Positions 28,091 to 39,353 of a DNA stretch of 64,000 nucleotides are shown here, in pieces (position 1 is the first letter of the stretch; every line of letters begins with the position of its first letter). The position numbers and the translations under genes were made by a program. Under the pieces are notes generated by a model. That model was not told where the DNA came from. It did no database searches and saw only the letters and a program-made list of their open reading frames with translations. Source of the DNA: Hyaloperonospora brassicae (lineage: Eukaryota > Oomycota > Peronosporomycetes > Peronosporales > Peronosporaceae); assembly GCA_947650285.1 (NCBI GenBank), contig CANTFL010000279.1:62001-126000 (forward strand), read 5' to 3'.

Positions 28091-29640
28091 TCGGATCGAA
28101 GGGTTATGCTGGCCGAGAGGGTACCGAGCATTAAATCTTTCCCTTTCTCACACCTCCTAACTTCCAAAGTAGAATTTGACAAAAAACGCGGCCCATCGCT
28201 CCAGCCTCCCATTGAGACCAGAAGATTGGACCAATTAAGAGCGGGTTGAACATCGAGTGAGGACCTTGATATCTCTGGATACCAGCATAACGTAGCACAC
28301 ATCCAAATTTTAAAGTAGAGCGAACACCTGTTTCTCCACCATGCAATAGTTATTCTTATTAGACTTGACTGTGCGGCTTAAAAAAGTCAATGGCTAGAAT
28401 ACACTATCGTAGTCTTGCAACAGGGATGCTGATACCGCGCTCTTGCTTGGATACACTACGATAACCGGGATCCGATCTGGAGTAAAGTTTTTCACGATAG
28501 GGGTGGTAACCATATTGGCTATTAACATGGTGAATGCAATCGTAGGCTTTTCCCACCGGGTTCTTTCGATTGGATCGCTCTATTTTGCTTCATCCACAGC
28601 ATGGTCGCGATCCTTTTTCTTTTCTTTGCAATCTTTGTATCACCAGCGCCCTTTTTGCTGATCTCAAAGAACTCGGCCTCCCTCAATATGTACAGCGCTA
28701 ATGCGTAGATCGAAAAGTCTTCGATAAATTTGCTATAGTATTCTAAACTGCCAAATAGGAACTGCATAGATCGCAGCGACGTGGGGAAAGGAATATTTAC
28801 CAGCGACCCCAGATCTTTTGACTGAGCTTCCGACCCATCTCGTTATATCTGGTGGCCCAAGTAATATACGATACGCCGTTCCCAGCACCTTTTGGCCAAG
28901 CTAAATAATAGATTCCATAGATTGCACACCGATAGTAATCGTTCCATCTTGTCGTGTAATGAGGTTTACGTTGTAGATGAGATTATTATCTCGTCAATGT
29001 AAGATCTTCTTCCCAGCACTGATGGCGAACTATCTGTATATGGTTTTCCTTCCGTAAACACGTCGATCAACTTAAGTTGACCCGTTGCAGGCAAATCCAT
29101 CTTCTCACCAATCTTTAATTATCCATATTAAGCGTTACCTATAAATCGCTGGTAAAACTGTGAAGCTTTCTTTAACCCGATCGGCATCTTCGACTAAAAA
29201 CTAAACCTGAAGCGGTATGAACGCAAGATCATCCTTGCCCCGTTCGGTCATTTTTACAACCTTGAATCCACTGGCCATATCCAACGAACAATACCCCAAA
29301 GCTTTTTCCATGTCTTGCAGCATCTCGCTAATAATTGTCATGGGGTACTCCATCATCCGTGTTAAACTGATTTACCCTCCTACTAACAATACATAGCCTT
29401 AAATCGTCTCCGTTTTTCTTGATGATCACGACTATCGGCGATGCCCATGGCGATATTGAAGGTCGAATAAATTTGGCCGACATAAAGCTCTTTTTTAGAT
29501 CTGCCAACTTCTCTCGAAACTTGGGTGCAACTGACTGTACACGCTATGCAATATGGTTTTCCCACCGAGATTAATATCGCATACAGCGCCGCGTGCGGCA
29601 GGAGGTTAAGCGTTGCCTTTTTCAATCAACAGGTGCTTGT
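28091..29640 (-). pseudogene. Reverse transcriptase and RNase H remnant, family 2 copy A
   Basis: The minus strand reads the fingers segment KFIRPSISPWASPIVVIIKK (about 29410-29490), the catalytic box as SYIDE at 28990-29004 (normally YIDD), the thumb FGSLEYYSKFIEDFSIYAL (about 28690-28750) and the end of RNase H (ILGTLSASITLRSEVD-like with LMLGTL, about 28070-28170). Several stops and frameshifts lie between. The change of the second catalytic Asp to Glu, together with the stops, shows that the enzyme is dead. Confidence 0.78.
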
Positions 29641-30400
29641 TCTTGGATACCACCTATTGCTACCTCTCTTGGTATTCGGTTATTGGAACACCAGGATCTC
29701 CAACTTGGACATCATCGATGGCTATCTCCGGCAACGATGGTGCTACCTATGGTAGCATAGCCAGGTGTTGTTTGATGTCTTCCGCGAATAATTCACCTCC
29801 TTCGTGATATTTTTATAATGGAGATGACGGCTCTTCTTCTTTTGCGTCCTCGCCGCCCACAAGAGGACCTGTCCTCTGGACTGGTCGCTCAATCCGATCT
29901 GGCATACATGATCTTCAATCTTGATCTCATTTGGTTGGCAGCTGGACTCTCCTTGTACATCACTATCGTCAGATTTGATCTCGTCTGATTGATGGATGGG
30001 CGGTCTTTCTAAAAAACCGGTCTCTTAGCGTTCAACACCCTCGCTTAATCATTATGGGGCCTTACTAACAGTTTTAACGCACACGACTCTTTCATCGATC
30101 TCCGGTCTCTACTATCGTCGTCTTCTCTTTCATTGTGATCTTCATGAATCTCAATTGTACCGTTAAAGCTCAACCCAGATCGCGACTAGGTCTCTCCGGC
30201 ATTCGCTTGTGTTAGTGACTTGATCCCTGCCAGATCTTCGTTATCCTCTACTTTTTCTCTGATCGGCGGAGAATCTGTGTCGGCATTGTGTATTCGGTAT
30301 GGTCTACCAGCGGTCCCGCGTATTTCTTCATATCTTCCGCTTCCCGCTCTACATTAGTTTCATATGCCAACGTCTGCCATTCATTTTGTCGTCTCGATCC
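29641..30400 (-). pseudogene. Protease-RT linker remnant, family 2 copy A
   Basis: The minus strand gives an acidic, Asp/Glu-rich reading in pieces (for example QVGDPGVPITEYQE near 29660-29710), as expected for the spacer between protease and RT. No continuous frame remains. Confidence 0.45.
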
Positions 30401-31146
30401 CACAGACACTTATCCTGGAGATCGAGGTAACAGGTTATCTGTCATCCATTAGGCCAACGGGGCACCAAAGTTCATCCCCAGATCATGTGTACCTACATTT
30501 ATAAGATGCAAGAACATGATCTTGCCCGGTCCGGCCGTCACCATGGTCACCCAAGCCACCTCTCACCTCACCCAAAGTTTGAGCGTCGGAGGGTTGATCC
30601 CGATCCCAACTTCGGTCAACTTGCCGGCTGGGATACTTAAATGCCGATCATTAAGATTGATCGCCGATCTGTACGGTGGTCTCCGTCCTGTTAAACCGAT
30701 CCGAACTTCGTCCGGCAAATATAGTGTCATATCGGCCAAGTCCTAACGGGCACCTTCCGGGACCATATAATTCAGCCCCAGTATGGCTACCTGCCCTGCC
30801 TAATCCTGACCCATACGTCGAAGTAGTATACTAGCGATCCGTCCAATATGACTTTGGTTCGTTCCACCTTCATGTAGGCATTATCCTCAACCTTAACACA
30901 TTTCTGCGTCCGACTTTCATCAATCACACATCCTGCTTTACGAGCAAACTTCGTATCTATGATTGATAGTTCTGCGCCGGAGTTAAACAACATGGTGGCT
31001 TTATCGTTGTTCATCTTGCCTAAATCCTTGGCTTGCTTAAACCACTTTCCCAGGTTATGATATTTCCTATACCCGTGCGACTCCCCTGGGGCGAGAATGA
31101 GCTCCAGTTTTATAGGAGATCGAGTATATTCGTCTAATCTTTCCAC
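30400..31146 (-). pseudogene. Retroviral-type aspartic protease remnant, family 2 copy A
   Basis: The frame at 30787-31146 reads KMNNDKATMLFNSGAELSII followed by DTKFARKAGC and VILDGSLVYYFDVWV. The active-site triplet is NSG where an active enzyme has DTG or DSG, so the catalytic Asp is replaced by Asn. Downstream, the opposite reading of 30516-30746 gives PDEVRIGLTGRRP and a beta-rich tail. Gag-Pol processing by this copy would not be possible. Confidence 0.72.
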
Positions 31147-33690
31147 GCTTGAGATCGGAGAGACAAAAGCAGAACCAAAACGTTTATTAGTGATCGGATC
31201 AATCCGATCGTTAAACTCGTGATCTCTCTCTTATCTTCTAACAAATACATAAATGAGAAACTTTGAACGCTCGGCTCTTGCCAGGTTCAAACCAGGCGAG
31301 CGTCCTACTTTAAAGTCTCCTCGACCTTAGACGGGAACATTCCGGCATTCTTGCTGGGCACATACCACTTGCGGATCAGATTGTAGATTTCCTCTATAGG
31401 GCATTTGCCACCGTCGTGTATCTCTCCAAAAGCTGCACACACGCGCAGGCACTTGTACGACGGATGTCCTTTGCGTCCTCACTTCTGGTACGTCAATCTC
31501 TTCCAGCACCCACGATCGTCGTCTTTCCTCAATTCGCAGCGATTGCAAACTTTTTTCATCGGGACGTGATCAGCACTGCTCTCGGGATGACGGTCATCTA
31601 GATCAGCGTCCATATCTCCTTATCAATACGTGCCATCCGATGTCGCGGCTACAAACTCATTCCGTGGTTTATCCATCCCTTTTGATCCGCCGAAATTTAA
31701 ATCCGAGTAACTGCATTCGATCTCCACACTAAGGTCTCTCGCTGCACAGGCCGGTTTCTCCAAATTTGGGGAAAAGGCTGGCACAGGTCGCGGTCGGAAT
31801 TTGTTCCATACTGTTTGTATTTGATCTCGTCGACTGTTCAATCGATTTTATCATCTTAAAACTTTTTACATTTTATCTGCATCCCCCATCCAGAACTTAT
31901 GCAACTTTTTTAGTCGCATTGCGATCGTCCAGCATCCCGATAAAATGTTTTTCATGCTTACGACGTACATCCCGCGATCCGTTCCGAATCCTAAACTTCG
32001 TCCTTATCACTGCTACATTCAATCAATACATATACTTCAATGGTCTTTCTTTCGATCACTTCTAGGCATGGAATTACTGCCTCCTAACCGACATACCGTT
32101 CCCCCATTTTGCAAAACAAGGTATATAAATAATTCCACGATCGACGAGTAGACAGGCTTAGCTATCTATACAAGTTTCACACAGAAAACATGATGCGATC
32201 TCCGAACTAGGCGCATTTCTTCTTCTGGGGCTTGGTCCCGAAGAAATGAGGACTTGGCCTTGATAATCCAAATTTTGACCCGATCTTCACCCCTTTCATT
32301 TACATTAAATTCCTTCAGATCTGCGATTGCAGGTATCCGAATTAGCGGATCGCCAAGTCCACCACATGGCGCCGTTTCAGTGGTCCCTACGATTGGTCGT
32401 CTTAGATCGTATTGTTCTGGATCGTTGGGATCTCACTCGTCCGGGTATTAAGCATCCGATCTGCCATGATATAATCCGACCTATTTCATCTCGACATCCT
32501 GGATGTATGTCTCCTGATTACTTGTACGTCTCACAGTCTGTATTGGATATATTGTCTGGCGGGCTTGGTTACATCATTCTGCTAAGAAAAACTTCTCATG
32601 GCTGCTTTCATATACGTCTTCAATGGTCCTGGGATGCTCGGGCTCACGTATAACGCATAACGCATGCAGCTGCCGATCGCAACTCGTCGTTGATCCTTAC
32701 CAGAACATCACGGAGAGGTCGTGCCCCACTTGGGCCCAGCGCCATCTACTGAATACCTAATAATTTATCTGATTCGATCTCTGATTCAGCTGATGCGTAC
32801 TGCGATGGTCCAGTGTGATCTCTTCTTGGAGCATCTGCGATCGACAGAAACGCTTGATCTTCGTGCTTGTATTCTTCCTTCAACGATTTTCCTGGGGCAT
32901 CTGCGATCGACGGAAGCGCTTGATCTTCGTTATTGTATTCAATCGTCAATAGGATCAGCCTTTCTTACATCAATCTACACTCCCTGATCACTTGATCTTT
33001 TTTAAGTCCAGGAGTTTATTCGTTTCGAACACCCCCGCGGCGAAATTTGCATCCCGTAGCAGCTGGATGATACCATTGATCCCTTCCAGCGTGTTTGAAG
33101 CTGTCGCTGAATCTGAGATCGGGCCTTGAGTCTTCCCGATCAGCTTGAACTTCAATATTCGTAGCACCGGTTTGCTTGACAGCAACGTTTTTAATATCTT
33201 CCAACATTAATCCTCCCCCAGAAGGTCCAATTGCCAACCTTTCGTCGTCTTTTTTCTTCCACGGACTTGACTGGCCGTCACTCGAATTTCATAGAGCGAT
33301 CGCGTTACTCAAGCAAAGAAATTGCTTCGTGTGTCCTTGCCACCTTGAAACTTTTCTTCTTTGACATCATAAGAGTGGTCTTGAATGGATCTTGTTTGGT
33401 TTTGACCGAAATGTTTCCAATCTGAGAATAATGCTTTGCAGAACGATCTGCTTTAGTCCCCGACAGAAACCTCAGGAGAGGGTCGAGATTTATTTTGCTG
33501 ATCGAGCTATCGATCTACCTTTTAATCTTCTTTTTATCAAAGCCCCTTCCAGAACGCTGTTAACCCGAGATCCTTTCATTAAGTGCGTCCGCGCCGATCC
33601 CTCTGCCTCTGATGTTTCAAACCCCCATTTAAGTCTTGATCTTGACATCTTCTCAAAAGAGGCTCACAGTGAAATACAGAGACACTAGAA
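31147..33690 (-). pseudogene. Gag remnant, family 2 copy A
   Basis: The region between protease and primer site should be gag. Visible pieces are a decayed zinc-knuckle-like segment (GEIHDGGKCP near 31400-31430), an Asn/Pro/Arg-rich stretch at 31623-31841, and an acidic repeat segment at 32746-32949 (EDQALPSIADAP and EDQAFLSIADAP). No frame exceeds about 75 codons on this strand. Assignment rests mostly on position. Confidence 0.5.
32831..32962. repeat. Two-unit 66-bp tandem repeat in the gag remnant
   Basis: GCATCTGCGATCGAC begins at 32831 and again at 32897, followed in both units by GAA.CGCTTGATCTTCGT and TTGTATTC. On the minus strand the units encode EDQALPSIADAP and EDQAFLSIADAP. Confidence 0.75.
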
Positions 33691-33709
33691 GATCCGAAAA
33701 CGCGCACCA
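33691..33709 (-). other. Primer binding site of family 2 copy A
   Basis: One base inside the LTR, the plus strand reads GATCCGAAAACGCGCACCA, which is laid out like a tRNA 3' end: T-stem CCGAA, seven acceptor bases AACGCGC, discriminator A and CCA. Its complement on the coding strand starts TGG as expected. A 16- to 19-base match to tRNA architecture is strong evidence that the LTR at 33711 is the 5' LTR of copy A. Confidence 0.75.
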
Positions 33710-33710
33710 T

Positions 33711-34278
33711 TGTGTTGGAGTGGCGATCGCTCGTTTGAGGAGTCTATCCCAACTCCTTACTGGCGCCCGGAAGACCGAGCAACAGGGGCGGTACTCCGAT
33801 TCCGTGCTCTATGCTTCGCTCACCTTGTGTACCCGTCGATGGGGCTAGTTGCACGCTTCTAGGTGGACTCGAGTCGGTGCCAAGCTTGACCGTGGTTGAG
33901 ATTGGTGTTGTCGCGTGGAAACCTTCACACGATAGCGCGTGTACTTGTAACTGCTCGATATCTGTCAACTTGATCTCTACGAGATCGCCTTGTCCAATGT
34001 AGATGCTTGATTCGCGAACCTTTTGACCACTTGAGCCGTCTTGCGATCTTGAACTCTTTGCCTTTACTTTTCTGCTGCGACCGATCGCAGTTGGGGTTCA
34101 TGTTAAGAGTCTTCGATCTCTAGCCAAATAATCGAGGGATATAACTAGATTAAAGTATGTAACTTTCTTTGACGTTGGGTGGTCAATGATCGAAGCCGGA
34201 AGAGAGGTCGACATGTGTACTTAAAAGAAAATTCAACTCTGGTTAGTGCTAACCAAATGAAACCCAAAAACTAACACA
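33711..34278 (-). repeat. LTR shared by copies A and B (568 bp)
   Basis: To its left are the primer site and gag of A, so it is A's 5' LTR. To its right is sequence matching the region next to the left 3' LTR (CATCGCTAGGCCTATCTGT), so it also serves as the 3' LTR of copy B. An LTR shared between two internal regions is the expected product of LTR-LTR recombination or nested tandem formation. Confidence 0.82.
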
Positions 34279-34435
34279 CATCGCTAGGCCTATCTGTATC
34301 ATGGACGTCTAAGGCCACGCGTCTCCCTTCCCAGAAAATGGTCCCCTTGTATCTATGTGGCTCATACCAATTCCGCCCACTCCTGAACCTTGGCGTGGTC
34401 TACATCCAATTTGTACGTAGCTGGATCCAGTGTCG

Positions 34436-34520
34436 CGATCTCATGTTGGGATCACAATCTCGCGTTTATATCGCGATCTCGCGTTGGGATCACGACCTCG
34501 GCTTAGGATCGCGGCCTCTA
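34436..34520. repeat. GATC/GCGATCTCGCG-type repeat in copy B
   Basis: Units such as TCGCGATCTCATGTTGGGAT and TCGCGATCTCGCGTTGGGAT repeat here with GATC every 10-20 bases. It is the positional counterpart of 22784-22922 in copy A, and its mirror is at 43738-43822. Confidence 0.7.
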
Positions 34521-34842
34521 TTGAGACCCATCTTCGATGACGTTATCATCCTGGTGTAAACTACATTTCCCGTCCTTGCTACCAACGAGCTCGAGATCTA
34601 TTGAATTTAAGTGCACGATAGCGAGCCACCCAATCCAGCACGTATTCTCCAATCAGATCCCTTTCGAAATTAACTGACGCTGACGATCCGTCCGCCTCTA
34701 GCCCAAATCCACGGTAAAATCTTGTGATTGATTAGCCACAATCGTCCTCTGCAACGTTATGCTACAAACGATGTCGATATATCTCTTCATCATTAGCATC
34801 TTGTCGTTGGTACTCATATTCATAGATCTTCAGACTTTTGCC

Positions 34843-35870
34843 ATGGCTGATCACGCCACATCATATACTCCATCCACAACCAACGATAGATCTACCCACC
34901 TCGTGCCGCCTCCGGAATTACCAACTACAGATATCGTCGCTCTGGTTACCTACAATCTTGCCTACTCAAAAGACCCAGACTGGTGCTGGAAAAGCTTGAT
35001 CGCTCCGTGGTCACCGCCCTGGTAACTATAATGACGTGATTGGTAAAAATACCACCTCGGTCGCTACCCCGTGACCAACGATGACGTCCTGCGTTCTATT
35101 TCGAGTGCGCCCGCTCAACTAACTCATTCTCCACCTGGGTTTGTCATCGGGGATCGACTAAGCATCGTTAAGAGAAGCGATCGATTCGCTCTATAACCAT
35201 AAAAAGAAGCAAACGGAGATTATGGACCGCTACGAGACTATAAACCTAAATTGTCTCGGAAGAATGCCTGCAACCATCATCTGGGAAAAGAATTACAACT
35301 GCTCTCCACCTCCGCATCTCCGTTCGTCGAATTTGTCCAAGGCAATCGCGATCACCTGCTCACGCGATACGAGGAAGAATCTCATCGGTCTGAGATGTTT
35401 TTGGAAGATCTGGCCAAATTTACAGGACCAGACCTCCGAGATCGCACGCTTGAAATCGGAGATTTTAAAAGCCACTCTAGCGCGTCATATCGCGCAAGCG
35501 TAGACCAATCGCGAGATCGCTAAACTTCGGAAACAGATGGACGAGACAGGAGATCGCTTAGTGACCGAGCGCGAAGTGCTTTCGGATCTTCTCCAAATTG
35601 TAAAGTGTAGTCGATTTCAAAGGCGTTCATTCACTCTTTAACCAAGCTCCGTCGTAGTTGGGACCGCATCGTAGAATTGCTAATTAAGTCGAGGCCAAAA
35701 GGAATAACGTTACAGACGTGGCGGAGGAGAGTGATCGGTTGCGCGACATTTTGTTGGGTCGCGATTCCATTATTACCGCTCATCTGCGCTTCGAGTCATC
35801 CAAACTGTCTTACGAACGTGACCAGATACGAAACCATTTCACGTTGCAAAATTGAATAGCTCCATTAATC
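34843..35870 (+). pseudogene. Antisense ORF of family 2, copy B (broken)
   Basis: An ATG at 34843 opens MADHATSYTPSTTNDRSTHL ... PDWCWKSLI and stops at 35023-35025 after 60 codons, the same length as in copy A. Further frames read charged helical sequence (EAIDSLYNHKKKQTEIMDRY near 35175-35230, SHRSEMFLEDLAKF near 35385-35420, RLVTEREVLSDLLQIV near 35550-35600). The reading ends around 35855. The block recurs, broken at the same places, in copy C. No function is recognised. Confidence 0.55.
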
Positions 35871-36096
35871 AATGGGGATTATGAAGCTAAGTGACCCAAT
35901 TTTCGATGGAGATTATGACCAAGGACGCGATCACGACCAGGGACGCGATCTAGATAGAGATCACGATCACATACGCCATATCGATCAGGTGTCTACAAAC
36001 CACACCACGCAATTTGCTACCCGCTAGTACAGGCTTACATGAATTGCTTTACGTCGTTCAATAAGGCTACATCATATTCGTAACCTATAGTAAGCA

Positions 36097-36671
36097 TATG
36101 GGTAGTTCTGGGTTGGTAAGTGACACATAAATTAGAATACAATGTTCTCTAAAGTACACGTGCCTACTTATCTTCTTGGTTGAATAACTGGCCACATGAC
36201 GTCAGGATCACTCGCATACTTTAATCAAGTAATATGCCTGGATTGTTTTACTACGGATATAGGACTCTCACGGTAACCCCCCCAACTGCGATCGGACGTA
36301 GCAACACCATATATGACAAGGTACAAGATAGCGAGATGACTTGAAAAGTCAGAATTTCAAGCGATCAGGTGTATACGTATTAGACAAGGCGAGATTGGTG
36401 TGATCAGGGCACTCATATCGAGCACACTACAAACATTCCCGTGGTCGTGTGAAGATTCTCAAACGATCACCTCCTACCCCACTACAAAAATTGGTCAAGT
36501 TTAACAACCACGAGTCCATTTGGAAGGGAGAAGACCGCCCTATCGACGTACACAAAAGGTGAGGAAGGAAGCAAAAATCACGGAAGCAAAGTACCCCCTC
36601 GAATTGTCGATATTCGGGGAGACATTAGAGAGTCGGGATCACAAATATCGTGTGATCACCACTCTACCACT
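36097..36671 (+). repeat. Diverged solo LTR of family 2 inside copy B
   Basis: About 575 bp aligns with the family 2 LTR in the opposite orientation to copy B. Matching blocks include AAAGTACACGTGCC, CATACTTTAATCAAGTAATAT, CCCAACTGCGATCGGACGTA, AGACAAGGCGAGATTGGTGT and TCGACGTACACAAAAGGTGA. It has no internal region next to it, so it is a solo LTR. It predates the palindrome, because the mirror copy is present in C at about 41587-42161. Confidence 0.75.
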
Positions 36672-38240
36672 ATTCCTACCATTGCCTAACCAATTATCGT
36701 CGATCAATCCTCTTTTGGGGATTCTTCGTTTCCAAATGTTTTGGTGTGCGCGTTGCCTAGCCGTATGCTTCCGCGTGATTACTTCTTTTACACTAACATC
36801 TCGATATCAATAAAATCTCTCAGTCCTTATGCTTTGATCCTAATCTTTATAGGCTAGTGATTCTAGGAAATTGCACTATCATAAGGCTCGTCACGATCTT
36901 AAGGCGTCTCTGCCTACCCGTAAGCTTGGTAAGTCAAGACTGCGTCGCTAAGCCGCTCCGTCCCTGCATGTCTCTCAAAACGAAGTAACCAAAGAATGAG
37001 AAGATGCGACCCTCGCAGCTTTATCTGTATCGCGATCTTCTACTTGTCGTTATGCGTCTGTTGCTGAATCTCATCGCTTGGCCGAATCGTCCTCCTCTTC
37101 GATAATCGTGGGATTTTCTGGTCTTCTCTATATAATAAAATTCCAACCGCCTACGGTCGATTAGCAGTGCCCAAGATATCCAGCGTGGCTCCTTCCAGAG
37201 AGTCTTGAGACATACCGAGGACAACTTTACCGATAACTCGCGTCCATCCGTAAACCATCAGATTTAGGCATTTTGCCTCGCGTCAAGGTATATCAGAGAA
37301 GGATAAAGGCATTGAATACAGAGACCACAAGCCTCAATCTACCGCTCAAATCACTTCTTGGTTGGCGCAAAGATTCAGCTGGACAAGCATTGTCGAGTTG
37401 AGCGTCGACTAACGCTTTCATTACTTCTATCAACCAAAACGATTTCCATTTCCGAGGTTAGCGATACGTCATTCCTCCCCTCCCGAATCTAATAAGGGCC
37501 CCTGAATTGATTAATATGGCTGAGATTGAGGCGTTATACGCCTCTCAACCCTAGTAAAGTGCTTTTTAACAGATCGCGCCGATCTATTTTGCTGCACAGG
37601 ATGAATCTATGAGCTCGCCACTTTTTTATTAGTGCGTAGATCGAAACCGGAAGTGCCTATGGGCATCCATGCATGTGATCTTCGTCTGCCGCGAGAAGCG
37701 AATAACCACGTATAGTTGGCTGAGTTATTAAAACAGGGAAAGCAAGGGGATCATGATCTGAATCTCGGTATGAGAATTTCTTCGGTTGATTCATCAGAGC
37801 ATGATAGCAGGACACTGCGATCTGGACATCTTTCTTGTTCCCTTCTTTTTGCACCTCCCATCGCTAACGGTAATACACAATGGCGTCCAGGTTAATATGC
37901 AGAGCCCAGATCGCTCCCGTCCGCTGACAGCTTCGCCACAGCTAAATGCAGCGGATCTATAGAGTCATCAGTATTTTTCTCACTTGTAAACCACCCCGTA
38001 ATGTCTATCCCAAGACTTTTCGGGAAGCCCTTTAATGTGCGATAGCTAGTTTATATTACTTAGCCCCATAATACAATATAGAGTCGTCTCGATCTATTAT
38101 CTTGTGTTTTTTTGCATATAAATTCGTACGTTTAATTTAGCTATCTGGCTCCAATAGGATTTTTGCGATCCACGGTCGCCGTCTATATAATTCATATCGC
38201 CCATCCACCACCTTATACAACTTTCTTGTACGTCTATCTT
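36672..38240. other. Unassigned interior of copy B
   Basis: Small frames only. One on the minus strand (37657-37854, MQKEGNKKDVQIAVSCYHAL) and one at 37021-37224 have mirror copies in C but no recognisable similarity. The region probably represents decayed antisense-gene or spacer sequence. Confidence 0.4.
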
Positions 38241-38904
38241 CATCTGCTATCAATCTTCATTATCTGTCGACCTACACCTCGTGCGATTGTATCACTTCCA
38301 AACGATTTCGACTCACCCGCTTCCGATCAACCTCTTGCAACGAAGCACCACAGTTCAGATCGGCTTCGTCAATACTAATCGGATCGCTGCATTCCTTTCA
38401 ATGGTATAGGCACCGCTATTGTATTCGATTCAAAAGAGATCTGCTTCCCGATCACACTTGGAAAACATCTCCACTCTGTATTCATCTGTATCCCACTCGA
38501 TCTCACAACTATCATCGGTAGGAGCGATTCATCGAAATCAACGCAGTCCCCACTGGCAACCACCAATCCACTATCCGGTCGATCCCGAAATTTCACCACT
38601 CGTTTTAACTTGGAGACGTGCACGACCGGAAGCTATATATATGTCTACGTGTGATCTCTAAACGAACCGCATATTCCAGCGCATAGCCCAGCTACTCGAA
38701 ATATCACATGCCACATGTGTGCGAGCTCGCGGACGTATCCATCTTTTACTAGATCCAAATATATCCATACTTGCGCCCCACACTCAAGGTTGTGCGGATC
38801 GCTGTCCGCATTGTGTCGATCTGATCGATCTCGGATCGTGATCTTGAGCCTCTCATTCAACGTCTCTCTTGCTCGCTGGTACTGACGATGAGTGTTGTAT
38901 CGTC
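38241..38904 (-). pseudogene. Integrase SH3-like part and chromodomain, copy B
   Basis: The minus strand reads NERLKITIRDRSDRHNADSD, GAQVWIYLDLVKDGYVRELA, HVSKLKRVVKFRDRPDSG and VDFDES. Then, across a frame change, comes a chromodomain and an end resembling NRLEVIQSHEV. The SH3-like part matches A and C almost base for base. The reading begins at the palindrome junction, so the catalytic core is missing. Confidence 0.75.
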
Positions 38905-39353
38905 ATCTTCTTGGATATGTGGTCGCCAGAGCAAGTGCATCAAGAACTGCGCAAACGATTGCATAAAGATACAAGGAATGCGTGTTCTGAAGGTTTGAAG
39001 CAAGTGAAGTAATACGGCACGATTGGGAACCTGGATTGATGTCATATTTATCACGAGCCTGTCACAAGATCGTCGGACAAAAGCAAATTGCTAATATGGC
39101 ATATCTCTCTCACGGCACGGAAGCGTGTAAAGTGCTGACGCGAACTAGGGCCATCAAAATGAATGTCCCTATTTTAGATCGGATGTACAGAGATAAGTAT
39201 GCAGAATACCTGACTTTGCTATTAATAAAGCACAATACTGCGTTCGTGGTGATACTCTGTTCTAACGGATCCACGGCTGGGATCGGAGATCGACATTGAA
39301 GGCAACGCTACCCCTGTGAAGCACCAAGACACCTAATTTGGACTTAAGGAGAT
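38905..39353 (+). other. Palindrome loop and head-to-head junction of B and C
   Basis: The left arm stops matching at about 38904 (TGTTGTATCG). After roughly a dozen bases without a counterpart (TCATCTTCTTGG), sequence of copy C begins (ATGTGGTCGCCAGAGCAAGT). It matches the complement of 26750-26870 in copy A and then the integrase piece at 39036-39299. The loop is thus integrase DNA present in C but not in B, plus a short filler. Confidence 0.75.

Larger units (their letters stand above)
22057..34278 (-). mobile_element. Decayed full-length Ty3/gypsy element (family 2, copy A)
   Basis: In its own orientation (minus) the order is 5' LTR (33711-34278), primer site, gag remnant, protease, RT, RNase H, a second archaeal-type RNase H, integrase, chromodomain, antisense frame, 3' LTR (22057-22624). 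The LTRs are both 568 bp and identical except for a cluster of changes in the outermost 25 bases. Pol is full of stops and frameshifts. No target duplication flanks it, because the right LTR runs straight into the 3' end of another copy (B). The contrast between near-identical LTRs and a badly decayed interior suggests LTR conversion or recombination. Confidence 0.85.
34279..38904 (-). mobile_element. Truncated gypsy family 2 copy B
   Basis: In minus orientation, copy B retains the integrase C-terminus, chromodomain, antisense frame region and 3' LTR (the shared LTR). Everything 5' of the SH3-like part is missing, because the sequence ends at the junction near 38905. It differs strongly from copy A between about 34300 and 38530 but closely matches it in the LTR and in the integrase tail. 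Confidence 0.82.
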
